Shown here in pieces: positions 8,165-18,797 of a stretch of 64,000 bases of DNA (within the stretch, counting starts at the first letter, position 1; every line of letters starts with the position of its first letter). This stretch comes from Treponema sp. (GTDB lineage: Bacteria > Spirochaetota > Spirochaetia > Treponematales > Breznakiellaceae). Position numbers and translations under genes: made by a program. The stretch spans positions 1-64,000 of the forward strand of contig WRMC01000009.1 of assembly GCA_009777335.1 (NCBI GenBank), in the 5' to 3' direction. The notes below the pieces were generated by a model that was not told the origin of the DNA, did no database searches, and saw only the letters and a program-made list of their open reading frames with translations.

Positions 8165-9439
8165 GTGGCTCTCTTTGCCAAGCGGCCCGCTTTTTTCGAT
8201 GAGATTTACCGGGGCGATGTAAAAATCGCCCGGTTCCTGACGGTCCTGGTATTGTTTGGGGTCTCCTACGGCCTCTACCTGGGGGTTATGACCAACTACC
8301 TGGTGGAGATCATCCGGGTGAGCCCCTTTGAGCGGGGCATCGTAGAGGTCTTTAGGGAGCTCCCGGGCCTCTTTCTCGTGTTTATCCTGGCCCTGCTCTA
8401 TAAATATTCCGACAGCCGGCTCTTTAAGGTGGGGGTCAGCCTCTGCGCCGGGGGCCTGGTGGGGCTTTTATTGAGCAGCTCTAACCAGTTCCTGATGACC
8501 AAGGTCTTTGTGGTCCTTTTTATGGTCCTCTTTAGTGTGGGGGAGCACCTTTTAATGCCCCTGCGATCCAGCATCGCCATGGACCTGGCCAAGAAAGAAA
8601 AGTCCGGGGCCGCCCTGGGTCTAAATGCCTCGTTCAACCAGCTGGGCCACATTGGGGGCCTCCTCATCACCATGTGCCTCTTCTTCATCCTCCGCCGCGG
8701 GGGCTATGCCCAGACAGACCTCATGTGGTTCCGGATCATCTTTGGGGTCTCGGTGGCCCTGATGGTGACTGCCACCCTGGTGGTCCTGGCCCTAAAGGAG
8801 ACGGAACTTAAGGCCCCCCGGCAAAGGTTTTACATCAACTGGAAGTTTCGTAAATACTATGCCCTGGAAATTTTCTATGGGGGCCGCAAGCAGATCTTTG
8901 CCACCTTTGCCCCCTTCATGCTGGTGGCCTTTTACGGGGCCGATCCGGGGGTCATTGCCCTCTTGCGGACCATCAGCGCCTGCTGTTCCATGGTCTGTGC
9001 CCCCGTGGTGGGTCGGCTCATAGACCGGATCGGCTATAGGACGGTGATGGTGGTGGATTCCTTCTTGCTCATCATCGTATGCCTGACCTACGGCTTTGCC
9101 CACGTCCTCTTTCCCATGGAGCGGGCCTTCTTCGTGGTGGGGGCCGCCTTTGTCCTGGATGCCCTTATTTCCATGGGCAGGATGGCCGCCAATGTCTATG
9201 CCAAGCGGATTGCCTCCAGCGTGGAGGAAGTGACCGCCACCATCTCGACGGGGATCTCGGTGGACCATGTGATCAGCATCTCCATGGCCCTCTTGGGGGG
9301 TATTATCTTAAGCCTGACCGGCTACGAGGTCCTCTTTGCCTTTGCGGCGATCCTGGGACTGGGGAAGTGCATGTACACCCTGACGATTAAAAAGAATCCC
9401 GAAGAGGCCATGGCCCAGGCGGCAGCCGCCAGGAAGTAA
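8165..9439 (+). CDS. MFS-type membrane transporter
   Basis: About 12 hydrophobic segments; similar in layout and motifs to ORF 55060-56301. Confidence 0.75.
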   Translation: MALFAKRPAFFDEIYRGDVKIARFLTVLVLFGVSYGLYLGVMTNYLVEIIRVSPFERGIVEVFRELPGLFLVFILALLYKYSDSRLFKVGVSLCAGGLVGLLLSSSNQFLMTKVFVVLFMVLFSVGEHLLMPLRSSIAMDLAKKEKSGAALGLNASFNQLGHIGGLLITMCLFFILRRGGYAQTDLMWFRIIFGVSVALMVTATLVVLALKETELKAPRQRFYINWKFRKYYALEIFYGGRKQIFATFAPFMLVAFYGADPGVIALLRTISACCSMVCAPVVGRLIDRIGYRTVMVVDSFLLIIVCLTYGFAHVLFPMERAFFVVGAAFVLDALISMGRMAANVYAKRIASSVEEVTATISTGISVDHVISISMALLGGIILSLTGYEVLFAFAAILGLGKCMYTLTIKKNPEEAMAQAAAARK

Positions 9440-9450
9440 GCTCTAAGCGC

Positions 9451-10158
9451 TCAAGCCCCGAGGGCATGTACCACCAGGTAATATACTAGGGGAACAAACA
9501 TGGCGGGGATGAGGTTGGCCACCCGGATCTCCTTGAGTTCCAGGAAGTTAAAGCCTATGGCGGCCACCAGAAGGCTCCCCACGGCGGACATCTCCCGGAT
9601 CATGTCGGGAGTAAGGAGATCCCGGACCGCCATGGCCCCCAGGGCTATCCCCGCCTGGTAGACAAAGACCGGAACCGCCGAAAAGGCCACCCCTATCCCC
9701 ATGGAAGCCGCAAAGACCACCGATATGACTCCGTCCAGGATGGACTTGGCAAAGAGGATCTCGTGGTTCCCCGCCAAACCGCTCTGGATGGACCCCACGA
9801 TGGCCATGGAACCCGAACAGAAGAGGATGCTGGCACTGACAAAGCCCCTGGAAAAGGAGGAAGCAGGGCCCGATGCACCGGAGCCCATCCCCAGCTTTCT
9901 TTCTGCCCATTGCCCCAGGCGGTTTAAGAGGCCGTCCAGGTTGATGAGTTCTCCTATAAGGGCCCCGGCAACCAGGCTAAAAATGAGGAGCAGGATGCTT
10001 TCATTTTCCAGGGCCCCCGAGAGCCCCACAAAGATGATGGAGAGGCCTATGGCTTTTTTAAGGGTCTCTTCGAAGCGGGAGGGGATGCCCCGGATTAAAA
10101 AGCATCCGGCCAGGGAAGCGATGATTATAACCAGGGCATTAACAGTGGGTCCCAGCAT
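9451..10158 (-). CDS. DUF554 family membrane protein
   Basis: MLGPTVNALVIIIASLAGCFLIRGIP...AIGLSIIFVGLSGAL...FCSGSMAIVGSIQSGL...KSILDGVISVVFAASMGIGVAFSAVPVFVYQ typical of YdfK/DUF554. Confidence 0.88.
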   Translation of the reverse strand: MLGPTVNALVIIIASLAGCFLIRGIPSRFEETLKKAIGLSIIFVGLSGALENESILLLIFSLVAGALIGELINLDGLLNRLGQWAERKLGMGSGASGPASSFSRGFVSASILFCSGSMAIVGSIQSGLAGNHEILFAKSILDGVISVVFAASMGIGVAFSAVPVFVYQAGIALGAMAVRDLLTPDMIREMSAVGSLLVAAIGFNFLELKEIRVANLIPAMFVPLVYYLVVHALGA

Positions 10159-10161
10159 TGC

Positions 10162-11076
10162 TTATGGCAGGGTGTTCCCGGCAGCCAGGTAGATGGCGTA
10201 CCAGTCTTCCCGGCTGAGGGTGATCCCTGCCCCCTTGATGCATTCCTTGAGCCGCTTAATGTTCCAGGTTCCCGTAACCACCTGCATGCGGGCCGGGTGG
10301 CGCAGGAGCCAGGCCACGGCGATGGCGGTATTGGTCACCGAATACTTCTTGGCAATCTCGTCGATCTTCTTGTTCAGCTCCGGGAACTCCGGGTTGTCCA
10401 GGAAGACCCCCTTAAAGTAGCCGTACTGGAAGGGCGACCAGGCCTGGATGGTGATGTCGTTGAGGCGGCAGAAGTCGAGGACACTTCCGTCCCGCTGCAG
10501 GGCCAGGTCTACCAGCATGTTATTGTGGATCCCCTGGGATATCATCGTGGAATTGGTGATGCTAAGCTGAAGCTGGTTGGCCACCAGGGGCTGCTTTACA
10601 TACTTCTGTAAAAGTTGAATCTGAGCAGGGTTCTGGTTGGAGACCCCAAAGGCCCGGACCTTACCATTCTGATGAAGGATGCCGAAGGCCTCGGCGACCT
10701 CTTCGGGTTCCACCAGGGCATCGGGCCGGTGAAGGAGGAGCAGATCCAGGTAATCGGTCTTGAGCCTCTTTAAGATCCCGTCCACCGAAGAAAGGATGTG
10801 TTCCTTGGAAAAATCAAAGGCCACCCCAGGCCGAATGCCGCACTTGGACTGGAGGATGATCTTATCCCGGATAGAGGCCTTCATGCCTATGGCCTTGGCG
10901 AAGATCTCCTCGCAGGTTCCCCGGCCGTAGATGTCCGCATGGTCAAAAAAGTTGGCCCCCAGGTCCATGGCTGCTTTAATAAAAGCCGCCGCCCCTTCCT
11001 TGCCGGCCCCGTTGATCCGCATACAGCCTATGGCGATGGCGGGAACTTCGGCGTTCCCCAGTAATACCTTCCGCAT
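10162..11076 (-). CDS. Aldo/keto reductase
   Basis: GCMRINGAGKE, FFDHADIYGRG, LLLHRPDALVEPEEVAEAF; start trimmed to MRKVLLGN. Confidence 0.9.
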   Translation of the reverse strand: MRKVLLGNAEVPAIAIGCMRINGAGKEGAAAFIKAAMDLGANFFDHADIYGRGTCEEIFAKAIGMKASIRDKIILQSKCGIRPGVAFDFSKEHILSSVDGILKRLKTDYLDLLLLHRPDALVEPEEVAEAFGILHQNGKVRAFGVSNQNPAQIQLLQKYVKQPLVANQLQLSITNSTMISQGIHNNMLVDLALQRDGSVLDFCRLNDITIQAWSPFQYGYFKGVFLDNPEFPELNKKIDEIAKKYSVTNTAIAVAWLLRHPARMQVVTGTWNIKRLKECIKGAGITLSREDWYAIYLAAGNTLP

Positions 11077-11159
11077 ATTAACAACCTCCAAAAAATTGTT
11101 CACTTTATCGACCATTTAAGTGTACCCTACTTTAGGGGGAATACTAAGTACCCCGCCCC

Positions 11160-12614
11160 ATGGAGCACCCTCTACTTTTACAGGACTCCATAATTTGCTA
11201 CAGTGGTTCCATGCTACCCTTAATTAAAGGAATACTCCTTGGCCCCCCCGATCACCCTGTGACAGTAAGGGGTTGGGTCCGGACGAAACGGGACATGAAG
11301 AACCTCGTCTTCGTGGAGGTCCATGACGGCTCCTCCTTTAAGGGGATCCAGTGCACCTTTGACAGTACTGCTCTGGATGAAGGGACCCTGGCCCTCCTGG
11401 GGGACTTGAACACCGGGGCGGCAGTGGAAGTTCAGGGGCTGTTGCAAAGTTCCCCTGGGGCGGGGCAGGCCCTGGAAGTGGCAGCCCAGGCCCTGAAGGT
11501 CCTGGGGCCTGCCCCTGCTGAGCCCAAAGACGGGGAGCCCCCCTACCCCCTGCAGAAAAAGCGCCACTCGATGGAATTCCTAAGGGAGATAGCCCACCTG
11601 CGGCCCCGGACGAACACCTTCGGGGCGGTGACCCGGGTGCGAAACCGGCTCTCCTATGCGGTCCATCAGTTTTTTCAGGACCGTTCCTTTCAGTATATCC
11701 ATACCCCCATCATCACCGCCTCGGACGGGGAAGGGGCCGGTTCCATGTTTCAGGTAACCACCCTGGACCTGGCGGCTCTGGCAAAATCGGGGAAGGAGCC
11801 GGATTACAGCCAGGACTTTTTTGGCCGTTGGACCGGGCTCGCTGTGTCAGGGCAGCTTGAAGCGGAGGCCTATGCGGCGGCCCTTACCCGGGTCTACACC
11901 TTTGGGCCCACCTTTCGGGCCGAGAACTCCCACACCACCCGCCATCTCTCGGAGTTCTGGATGATAGAACCGGAGGTGGCCTTTGCGGATCTGGAAGATA
12001 ACATGGCCCTGGGGGAGGACTTTCTCAAGTTCCTCTTTAAGACCATTTTAACAGACTGCCAGGAGGACCTGGAATTTTTCGATACCCATGTAGAGAAGGG
12101 CCTTATCAAGACCCTCGAATCGGTGGCGGAGGCCAGGTTTACCCACATGACCTATACGGATGCCATAAAGGAACTTGAAAAGGCCGGCCCCTTTGAGTTT
12201 AAGCCCTACTGGGGCTGTGATATTCAAACCGAGCATGAGCGCTACCTGGCTGAGACGGTGGCCCAGGGGCCCCTGGTGGTTACCGACTACCCCAAGGAAA
12301 TTAAGGCCTTTTACATGAAGCTCAACGATGACAAAAAGACCGTCAGGGCCATGGATATCCTGGTTCCCCGGCTGGGGGAGATCATAGGGGGATCCCAGCG
12401 GGAAGAGGATTACAGCAAGCTGCAGTCCCGGATTATCCAGCTAGGAATGAACCCCGAAGACTACCGCTGGTACCTGGATCTACGCCGCTACGGCACCATG
12501 CCCCATGCGGGCTTTGGCCTGGGCTTTGAGCGGCTTATCCAGTATGTGACGGGGATGGCCAATATCCGCGATGTGATCCCCTTTCCCCGGAGCCCCGGCC
12601 AGGCAGAGTTTTAA
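11160..12614 (+). CDS. asnS: Asparaginyl-tRNA synthetase
   Basis: OB-fold N-terminus ([25 protein letters not shown]), class II motifs ([58 protein letters not shown]); true start may be the internal Met at 11211. Confidence 0.93.
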   Translation: MEHPLLLQDSIICYSGSMLPLIKGILLGPPDHPVTVRGWVRTKRDMKNLVFVEVHDGSSFKGIQCTFDSTALDEGTLALLGDLNTGAAVEVQGLLQSSPGAGQALEVAAQALKVLGPAPAEPKDGEPPYPLQKKRHSMEFLREIAHLRPRTNTFGAVTRVRNRLSYAVHQFFQDRSFQYIHTPIITASDGEGAGSMFQVTTLDLAALAKSGKEPDYSQDFFGRWTGLAVSGQLEAEAYAAALTRVYTFGPTFRAENSHTTRHLSEFWMIEPEVAFADLEDNMALGEDFLKFLFKTILTDCQEDLEFFDTHVEKGLIKTLESVAEARFTHMTYTDAIKELEKAGPFEFKPYWGCDIQTEHERYLAETVAQGPLVVTDYPKEIKAFYMKLNDDKKTVRAMDILVPRLGEIIGGSQREEDYSKLQSRIIQLGMNPEDYRWYLDLRRYGTMPHAGFGLGFERLIQYVTGMANIRDVIPFPRSPGQAEF

Positions 12615-12619
12615 AAGCA

Positions 12620-13837
12620 GTGAAATCGTGGGGAGGGGGGGCCAATTCCCGGCGGCCCATTACTGTAGGGCTTTTACTTTTTCTGTCCCTGGGTTCTGCC
12701 CTGGCCCAGAGTTACCGAATCCCCGAGATAGAATCCCGCTCCGCCGTGGTCATGGATGCCGCCACGGGGCACATCATCTACGATAAAAATGGGGGGGAGC
12801 TTATCCCCCCAGCCTCCATGACCAAACTCATGACCATGTACCTGGTCTTTCAGGAGATCCAGGCGGGCCGGGCCTCTTTGCAGGAAATTATTGAACCCCC
12901 GCCGGAAAGCTGGGCCAGGAATCAGCTTCCCCTCTCGTCCCTTATGGGCCTGGCTCCGGGGCAGCGCTTGAGCATTCGGGAGCTGCTTTTGGGCATGGCC
13001 ATCCATTCGGGGAACGATGCGGCGGCAGCCCTGGCCCTGCGCTTTGCCCCCTCGGTCGCCAGCTTCGTAGACCGGATGAACCAGACCGCCGCTGCCATGG
13101 GGCTCGAGCATACCTTCTTTGTGGACCCCTCGGGCTACTCGGAGCTTAATCAGACCACTGCCCAGGAGTTTGCCTATTTCTGCCGTCATTATCTGACGGA
13201 GTATCCCCGGAGCCTGGAGGACTTTCATTCGGTCCTGGAATATGCCTACCCCCTGGCCCAGCATGTGGCAGAGCCCTATAGGGATGCCCCCGAAACGAGG
13301 GTCCAGAGGAACCGGAACAGCCTTCTGGGCCAGGTCCAGGGGGTGGATGGCCTCAAGACCGGGTCCATCCCCGCGGCGGGCTTTAATATAGCCCTTACGG
13401 CCGAACGGGGGGGGACCAGGTTTATTGCGGTCCTCATGGGGGCCCCTTCGAGCCCCGGGGGGGACCGGATCAGGGATGAGGATGGAAGGCGGCTTTTGGA
13501 ATGGGCCTTTGACGAGTATAAGACCCTGAGGCCCCCCCTCCCCTTCCTGGAACCTCCCCGGGTGTGGAAGGGCCGCCAGAATAGCACCCGCCTTATCTTT
13601 AGGGAGGAGCCGGTCTTTACGGTCCCCCTGGAGCGGGGGGAAGATCTTTTATGGGTATTGGACCTTGAGGGGCCCATCATAGCCCCCCTGGGGGCCTTTA
13701 GCCCCGTGGGGGATCTGATCCTCTATGACAGTATAGGAGAGCTGGCCCGGTTTAGGCTGCTTACCGCAGAGGATCTTGAAAGAGGCGGGTTCTTTAAACG
13801 GCTCTTTGACAGTATTAGGCTCTTCTTCCAGCGCTAG
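12620..13837 (+). CDS. D-alanyl-D-alanine carboxypeptidase (penicillin-binding protein, S11)
   Basis: SxxK PASMTKLM, SGN HSGNDA, KTG DGLKTGSIPAAG; N-terminal signal sequence. Confidence 0.92.
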   Translation: MKSWGGGANSRRPITVGLLLFLSLGSALAQSYRIPEIESRSAVVMDAATGHIIYDKNGGELIPPASMTKLMTMYLVFQEIQAGRASLQEIIEPPPESWARNQLPLSSLMGLAPGQRLSIRELLLGMAIHSGNDAAAALALRFAPSVASFVDRMNQTAAAMGLEHTFFVDPSGYSELNQTTAQEFAYFCRHYLTEYPRSLEDFHSVLEYAYPLAQHVAEPYRDAPETRVQRNRNSLLGQVQGVDGLKTGSIPAAGFNIALTAERGGTRFIAVLMGAPSSPGGDRIRDEDGRRLLEWAFDEYKTLRPPLPFLEPPRVWKGRQNSTRLIFREEPVFTVPLERGEDLLWVLDLEGPIIAPLGAFSPVGDLILYDSIGELARFRLLTAEDLERGGFFKRLFDSIRLFFQR

Positions 13838-13839
13838 CC

Positions 13840-14106
13840 CTATTTTTTCGATTTTACATAATCGTCGTAGGACTTTAGCTGGGGCTTTTCGGCAGGCTTT
13901 GCCGTTTTCCGGACAAGCCTGCCGCTTTCTTTCTGCTTTTGCTCCCGGATTTCCTGTAATATAGCCAACTCATTGCTCAACTGCTGGAGTTTGACGAAGT
14001 TTTTTTCTTCCTCCATCTTCTTTTTTTTGTCAAACATGAGGGTTTCGATTTCCAAGAGGGTCTTTTTTTGCAAAAGCGCCCTCATTGTGTCTTTATCGTT
14101 GGCCAT
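13840..14106 (-). CDS. Small coiled-coil hypothetical protein
   Basis: 88 aa from MANDKDTMRA, preceded by AGGAGG; Lys/Glu-rich helix. Confidence 0.65.
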   Translation of the reverse strand: MANDKDTMRALLQKKTLLEIETLMFDKKKKMEEEKNFVKLQQLSNELAILQEIREQKQKESGRLVRKTAKPAEKPQLKSYDDYVKSKK

Positions 14107-14124
14107 GGGACACCTCCTGCCCAA

Positions 14125-16338
14125 TTACACTATTTTGAACTTTTGCACTTCCTTCATTAATAGGTCGGCGGTCTCCCGGTTCTTGGCGGTTAGTTCGTTA
14201 ATGTTGGTCACCGCCTTGTTCACCTGATCTACCCCCGAGGCCATTTCGTTCATCCCCCCGGTGATTTCCTGGGTGGACTTGTCCAGGTTTTCGGTTTCCC
14301 GCATAACCTCCCGGGCCCCTTCGAGCATCTCCAGAGAGCCGTTCTTGACAAGCTGGCTGGTATCATTCAGGTGCCCTATGGCTTCCAGGATCTGCTTGGA
14401 GCCCTGGCCCTGCTCTTCCATGGCGTTGCGGATATTCTCTTCCTGCTCAGCCACGGTCCTAACGCTCGTATCGATGGCCTCGAAGCGCTTGAGCACCGAG
14501 TCGGTGGACTGGGTGATCTTGTCTATCGAAGTCTTAATCTTCTTTAGGACCGTGCTGATGGTCTTGGACTGCTCACTGGAGCTTTCGGCCAGCTTGCGGA
14601 TCTCCTCGGCTACGACGGCGAAGCCCCGGCCCGCATCCCCCGCATGGGCCGCTTCGATGGCGGCGTTCATGGAGAGAAGGTTGGTCTGGCTGGCTATGTT
14701 TTCCATCACCGCGTTGATTTCCAAAAGACCCTCGGATTCCCGGGAGATTTCCTGGATGTCGGAAGCTACATCCTGCAGCCCCGTGCGGCCCACATCGGAA
14801 GCCTCGGTGAGTTTTTCCACGTTCTCGCCGTTCCGAACCAGGGTGGTGGTTACCGACTGTATGTTGGCCAGCATCTCTTCGATGGCCGAGGAAGATTGGG
14901 AGACACTGGTGCTCTGCTGTTCCACATGGCCGTTCAGGTTGTTGATATTGGTGGTGATCTGCTCCATGGTGGCGTTGGTTTCGGTGACGCTGGCGCTCTG
15001 GTTGATCATCCGGGACTTAATACTTTGTATGTTGGCGGTAATCTCGTTCATGGCTGCCGCGGTCTCGGTCATGTCACTGGCCAGGGCGGAACTCATGTCG
15101 GTGATCACCTTGGTTTCGTTCATCACATGGCGGACCATGATTTTGATCTTCTCTATGGTCAGGTTAAAGTACTTGGCCATGTTTCCGATCTCATCCTTGG
15201 AATTGACTACTATGCTGTGGGTTAGATCCCCATCCCCTTCGGAGATGTCCTTGAGGGTTTCGGTCACGGTGATGATAGGTTTGGTGGTGGCGCTGTAAAT
15301 AAAGAAGGCCACAATGGAACCCACTACGATGACAACGAGGGCTATGATAACCGCAAACTCTACCATGTCCTGTACCGGTGCCATGATGGTCGATTCGGCC
15401 ATGGCAAGCATGATGGTCCAGGTCATATCAGAGGTCCCGATAGTAAAAGAACTAAGGTCAATTTTGGTGTTTGAATCCATGGAGGCCGAATAACCGTCCA
15501 GTACCAGATTTCCCCCTTCCCTTACGGTCTGCTGCACCAGGCCGAGGTTATCGGCAAACATGGTGGGTACTTCGTGCAAGAGATTGCCAATGTTATCGGG
15601 GAGGTAGGAGGCGACGATGTAACCGTTGTTGGCGTAGATGGACATGGCGGCTATGTCGGGATGGGTCCTCATGGTCTGCATCACCGCGGGCTGGACGGCA
15701 ACAAGGTCTACCCGGCCGTTGACCATGCCCATGACCCGGCCGTTGGACTTGCTGATGATGGGGACCGACATACGCATGACCGCATTATCTTCACCCCTAA
15801 TCTGGATGATTTCGGGGGTCTCTATCCGGTCCTGCCGGGCATTGGGTCCATTGATGTAATCGATAAGCATATCGACGATGCCGGAGGTCCTAAAGAACAA
15901 TTCGTGGGTATACTCGTCCCTGGACACCACCGAGGCGTACTGGCCCGTTTCGGTAGAACCCTGCCGGCCTATATGATCCGCATCATTGTCAAAGGCATTG
16001 GCCCGCCAGATCGTGCCGATCTCAAAGAAGACCACTTCGTCGGCCATGACAGCCATGATAATTTCATCAAAGGTATCCCGCCTTAGGTCGGGTTCAAAGC
16101 TATCGTAATTGCCAAGGATATTGGCCAGGGTATGAAGAACCCTTAGGTGGCCGTTAACCCGGCCAAACCAGTACTCGGTCTGCTGATCGTTCAGAAACTC
16201 CAGGCTGTTGACGCTCATTTCCATGCTGTTACTCGAGGCCCTATTGGTTAATGCTATAGATATAGCTACAGCCACAACCACGGTTAAAGCAACGCCTAAG
16301 AGGGTTAGTTTAATCTTAATTTTCATTACCAGCTCCAT
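14125..16338 (-). CDS. Methyl-accepting chemotaxis protein
   Basis: Two TM helices, HAMP-like segment, highly conserved signalling core ([42 protein letters not shown]). Confidence 0.96.
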   Translation of the reverse strand: MELVMKIKIKLTLLGVALTVVVAVAISIALTNRASSNSMEMSVNSLEFLNDQQTEYWFGRVNGHLRVLHTLANILGNYDSFEPDLRRDTFDEIIMAVMADEVVFFEIGTIWRANAFDNDADHIGRQGSTETGQYASVVSRDEYTHELFFRTSGIVDMLIDYINGPNARQDRIETPEIIQIRGEDNAVMRMSVPIISKSNGRVMGMVNGRVDLVAVQPAVMQTMRTHPDIAAMSIYANNGYIVASYLPDNIGNLLHEVPTMFADNLGLVQQTVREGGNLVLDGYSASMDSNTKIDLSSFTIGTSDMTWTIMLAMAESTIMAPVQDMVEFAVIIALVVIVVGSIVAFFIYSATTKPIITVTETLKDISEGDGDLTHSIVVNSKDEIGNMAKYFNLTIEKIKIMVRHVMNETKVITDMSSALASDMTETAAAMNEITANIQSIKSRMINQSASVTETNATMEQITTNINNLNGHVEQQSTSVSQSSSAIEEMLANIQSVTTTLVRNGENVEKLTEASDVGRTGLQDVASDIQEISRESEGLLEINAVMENIASQTNLLSMNAAIEAAHAGDAGRGFAVVAEEIRKLAESSSEQSKTISTVLKKIKTSIDKITQSTDSVLKRFEAIDTSVRTVAEQEENIRNAMEEQGQGSKQILEAIGHLNDTSQLVKNGSLEMLEGAREVMRETENLDKSTQEITGGMNEMASGVDQVNKAVTNINELTAKNRETADLLMKEVQKFKIV

Positions 16339-16474
16339 TTTGATGAATTAATTGATTACGAGATGGATGGGTCCAAAAGCCCCATGCTTAGGGGCATAGC
16401 CATTGTAACGCGGGAGCAAAGGATCTGTCAAGTTTAGGATGGGGATTTTGGGGCTTTCTGGCCCCAGAGGGACC

Positions 16475-16711
16475 CTAGGGGGCCCTAATATTGTCGAGAT
16501 CCTCCAGATTGGCGTAGCTTTCCTCCAGGCTCATCTCGTCAAAGAAGGAATCGAGTTCCTGGTCGATTTTTTGGAGGGTTTCTTCCATTTCTTTTATCTT
16601 TCGGATTGAATATTGGATCTGCTTTTCCCGGAGGCGATCACAGGCCGTATCAAGCATGGTCTGGAAGGAACTGTCTTCCATCATGTAAACCTGGGTTCGC
16701 CCTATAATCAT
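16475..16711 (-). CDS. Hypothetical small coiled-coil protein
   Basis: 78-aa ORF. Confidence 0.45.
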   Translation of the reverse strand: MIIGRTQVYMMEDSSFQTMLDTACDRLREKQIQYSIRKIKEMEETLQKIDQELDSFFDEMSLEESYANLEDLDNIRAP

Positions 16712-16713
16712 GG

Positions 16714-16833
16714 CATTTATTCGATGAGGATGGGGACAGGTCTGTCTGTCTGGGGGTCCGTTATATTATCAAAGGCCCTGATAAAGGTTACCACCGCAAT
16801 AAAGGCGATTAAAATGAGTACCAGCTTTCGCAT
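16714..16833 (-). CDS. 39-aa single-TM microprotein (absent from the ORF track)
   Basis: Manual translation MRKLVLILIAFIAVVTFIRAFDNITDPQTDRPVPILIE*; GGGAGGA Shine-Dalgarno just upstream; stop lies 2 bp from the next start. Confidence 0.55.
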
Positions 16834-16892
16834 AGATCCTCCCAAGATTCAATAATTTTTTACCTGTTGTTTTAAAAACTCCAGTTTTAATA

Positions 16893-18329
16893 CTATCTCT
16901 GATTCCCAAGAAAATCAAGGGGGTTTACTGCAATGCCATTCCGGTAGACCGCAAAATGCAGGTGGGGTCCCGTGGAATACCCGGTATTGCCCACGGTGCC
17001 TATCTGGGCTCCCCGGCGTACTTCGGTGCCCCTCTCCACATCGATGGTATGCAGATGGGCGTACATGGTCTGAAAGCCCTGGGAATGGGTCATGATGATA
17101 AAGTTTCCGTAGATCCGGTCAAAGCCCCGGGCAGAGATCCTGCCGTCCATGGCGGCCCAGACGGGAGTGCCGGTGGATGCTGCCAGGTCTATGGCCGCAT
17201 GGTGGCTGCGGACCCCCGTAAAGGGATCATTCCTCCAGCCGAAGGGGGAAGTCAGCCTTCCGCCCCGGAGGGGATAGATAAAGAGGCTTTCACCCAGGGC
17301 CATCCGGAGCTCTTCCCTGCCCATCCGTGCCCCGGGGATAAAAAGGACCACCCCGGGGTGGATCACATCGCTCTGGATGTCATTGGCATCGAGGATGGCC
17401 TCCAGGGGAACCCCCATGGTCTGGGAAATGCCCGTGAGGTTATCTCCAGCCTTGACGGTATAGGGGATCCCGTCCATGTTGGGAATCCGGAGGACCTCTC
17501 CTTCCCGGAGGGATCGGGCATTGATGATGCCGTTGGATGCAATAATCGCGTCCATGGAAACCGAAAAGTTGGCAGCAATCCGGGAAACCGAGTCGCCCCT
17601 TTGGACCCTGTAGCTGTGCCAGGCAAAGGCCTCGGCCAGATCCAGGGGAATGAGGTCCCCGCTTTCGGCCCTTTCGGCTGTATCGGCGCTTTCTATCCCC
17701 GCATAACGGGCTAGACTATAGTAGCTTCTATTATCACCCTCGGTGCTGATCACTTCCCGGTCCAGGAAATCCAGGCTTCCCCCCTGGCTTCGGATGATAA
17801 AAAAGAAGCCCAGGATGAGGATAAAAAGGGCGGTCATGGGAAGGGCCATAAGGGGGGAGCCGAAGAAGGCCTCTTTTTTAACTGTCCCCCGAACCTTGGA
17901 CCCATACGGGGAGGATCCTTTGGGGGCCTTTTTTGGGCTTTGGGGAAAGAAGGATGAGGCAATCTCCCTTAAAGCCGGGAAGGGCCCTATGGGGAGGGAT
18001 ATGGAAAAGAAGGGGACCCGCTCTCTGGGGGCCCTTTTTTCCTTCCGGGGACGGGCTATTTTTGGTCCCTGCCGCTGAATCCTGGCGGGTTTCTGCTTAA
18101 TCCGGTCTATAAAGGGGCTGTTCTCTTCGAAGCGGCTCATCACCGAAGCGGGCCTAAAGGCGGTCTTTTTTGCCGTCCGGGGGCGGGCTTCCTGGAGTTC
18201 CAGCTTCCTGGCTGGGGAAGAAATGGGGTTCCCCTTGGGATCCCTCTGTACCCCCGAGTGTTTTCGCTTCTGTACCCTTTGATTATCAAGTAAATTACTC
18301 ATGGTATATTGGTTTATCGACATAATCAA
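16893..18329 (-). CDS. LysM-containing M23-family metallopeptidase
   Basis: Two LysM segments (YRVQRGDSVSRIAANFSVSMDAII; YTVKAGDNLTGISQTMGVPLEAIL) and M23 core (SPFGWRNDPFTGVRSHHAAIDLA...GNTGYSTGPHLHFAVYRNG). Confidence 0.94.
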   Translation of the reverse strand: MIMSINQYTMSNLLDNQRVQKRKHSGVQRDPKGNPISSPARKLELQEARPRTAKKTAFRPASVMSRFEENSPFIDRIKQKPARIQRQGPKIARPRKEKRAPRERVPFFSISLPIGPFPALREIASSFFPQSPKKAPKGSSPYGSKVRGTVKKEAFFGSPLMALPMTALFILILGFFFIIRSQGGSLDFLDREVISTEGDNRSYYSLARYAGIESADTAERAESGDLIPLDLAEAFAWHSYRVQRGDSVSRIAANFSVSMDAIIASNGIINARSLREGEVLRIPNMDGIPYTVKAGDNLTGISQTMGVPLEAILDANDIQSDVIHPGVVLFIPGARMGREELRMALGESLFIYPLRGGRLTSPFGWRNDPFTGVRSHHAAIDLAASTGTPVWAAMDGRISARGFDRIYGNFIIMTHSQGFQTMYAHLHTIDVERGTEVRRGAQIGTVGNTGYSTGPHLHFAVYRNGIAVNPLDFLGNQR

Positions 18330-18389
18330 AAGGAATGATTATACTTGAGGGCGTATTCCTCTTGAGGACGTATTCCTAAGGAGTAAACA

Positions 18390-18797
18390 TTGGGACGGGC
18401 CCTGAGTAATGGGATTATCACCAAGGCAGTTATGGGTGCCCTCATTACCGCCCTGGTCCTAAAATTTTTTGTCCTGGACTTTATGGTTGCCGAAGGCCAA
18501 TCCATGGCACCGGCCCTAAGGCCCGGATCTATGCTCCTGGTGTGCCGGGTATACTACGGATTTAAGCTGCCCTGGTCCCAGTCCTATATCCTCCAATGGA
18601 AGGCCCCACAGGGGGGGGACGTGGTGGTGTTTTACACCCCCCTGGGGGAAATTGCGGTAAAACGGATAGGCGATATGATCCCCGGGGCCATGTTTATTGC
18701 CCTGGGGGACAACCTGGACCAGTCCTATGATTCCCGTAACTACGGGCCGGTACCGGTTCAGAACATCATAGGCAAGGTAATGGGGATAACGCGATGA
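18390..18797 (+). CDS. lepB: Signal peptidase I (S26), TTG start
   Basis: N-terminal TM, Ser-box EGQSMAPALRPGSMLLV, Lys-box GEIAVKRIG, GDNLDQSYDSRNYGPV. Confidence 0.88.
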   Translation: MGRALSNGIITKAVMGALITALVLKFFVLDFMVAEGQSMAPALRPGSMLLVCRVYYGFKLPWSQSYILQWKAPQGGDVVVFYTPLGEIAVKRIGDMIPGAMFIALGDNLDQSYDSRNYGPVPVQNIIGKVMGITR

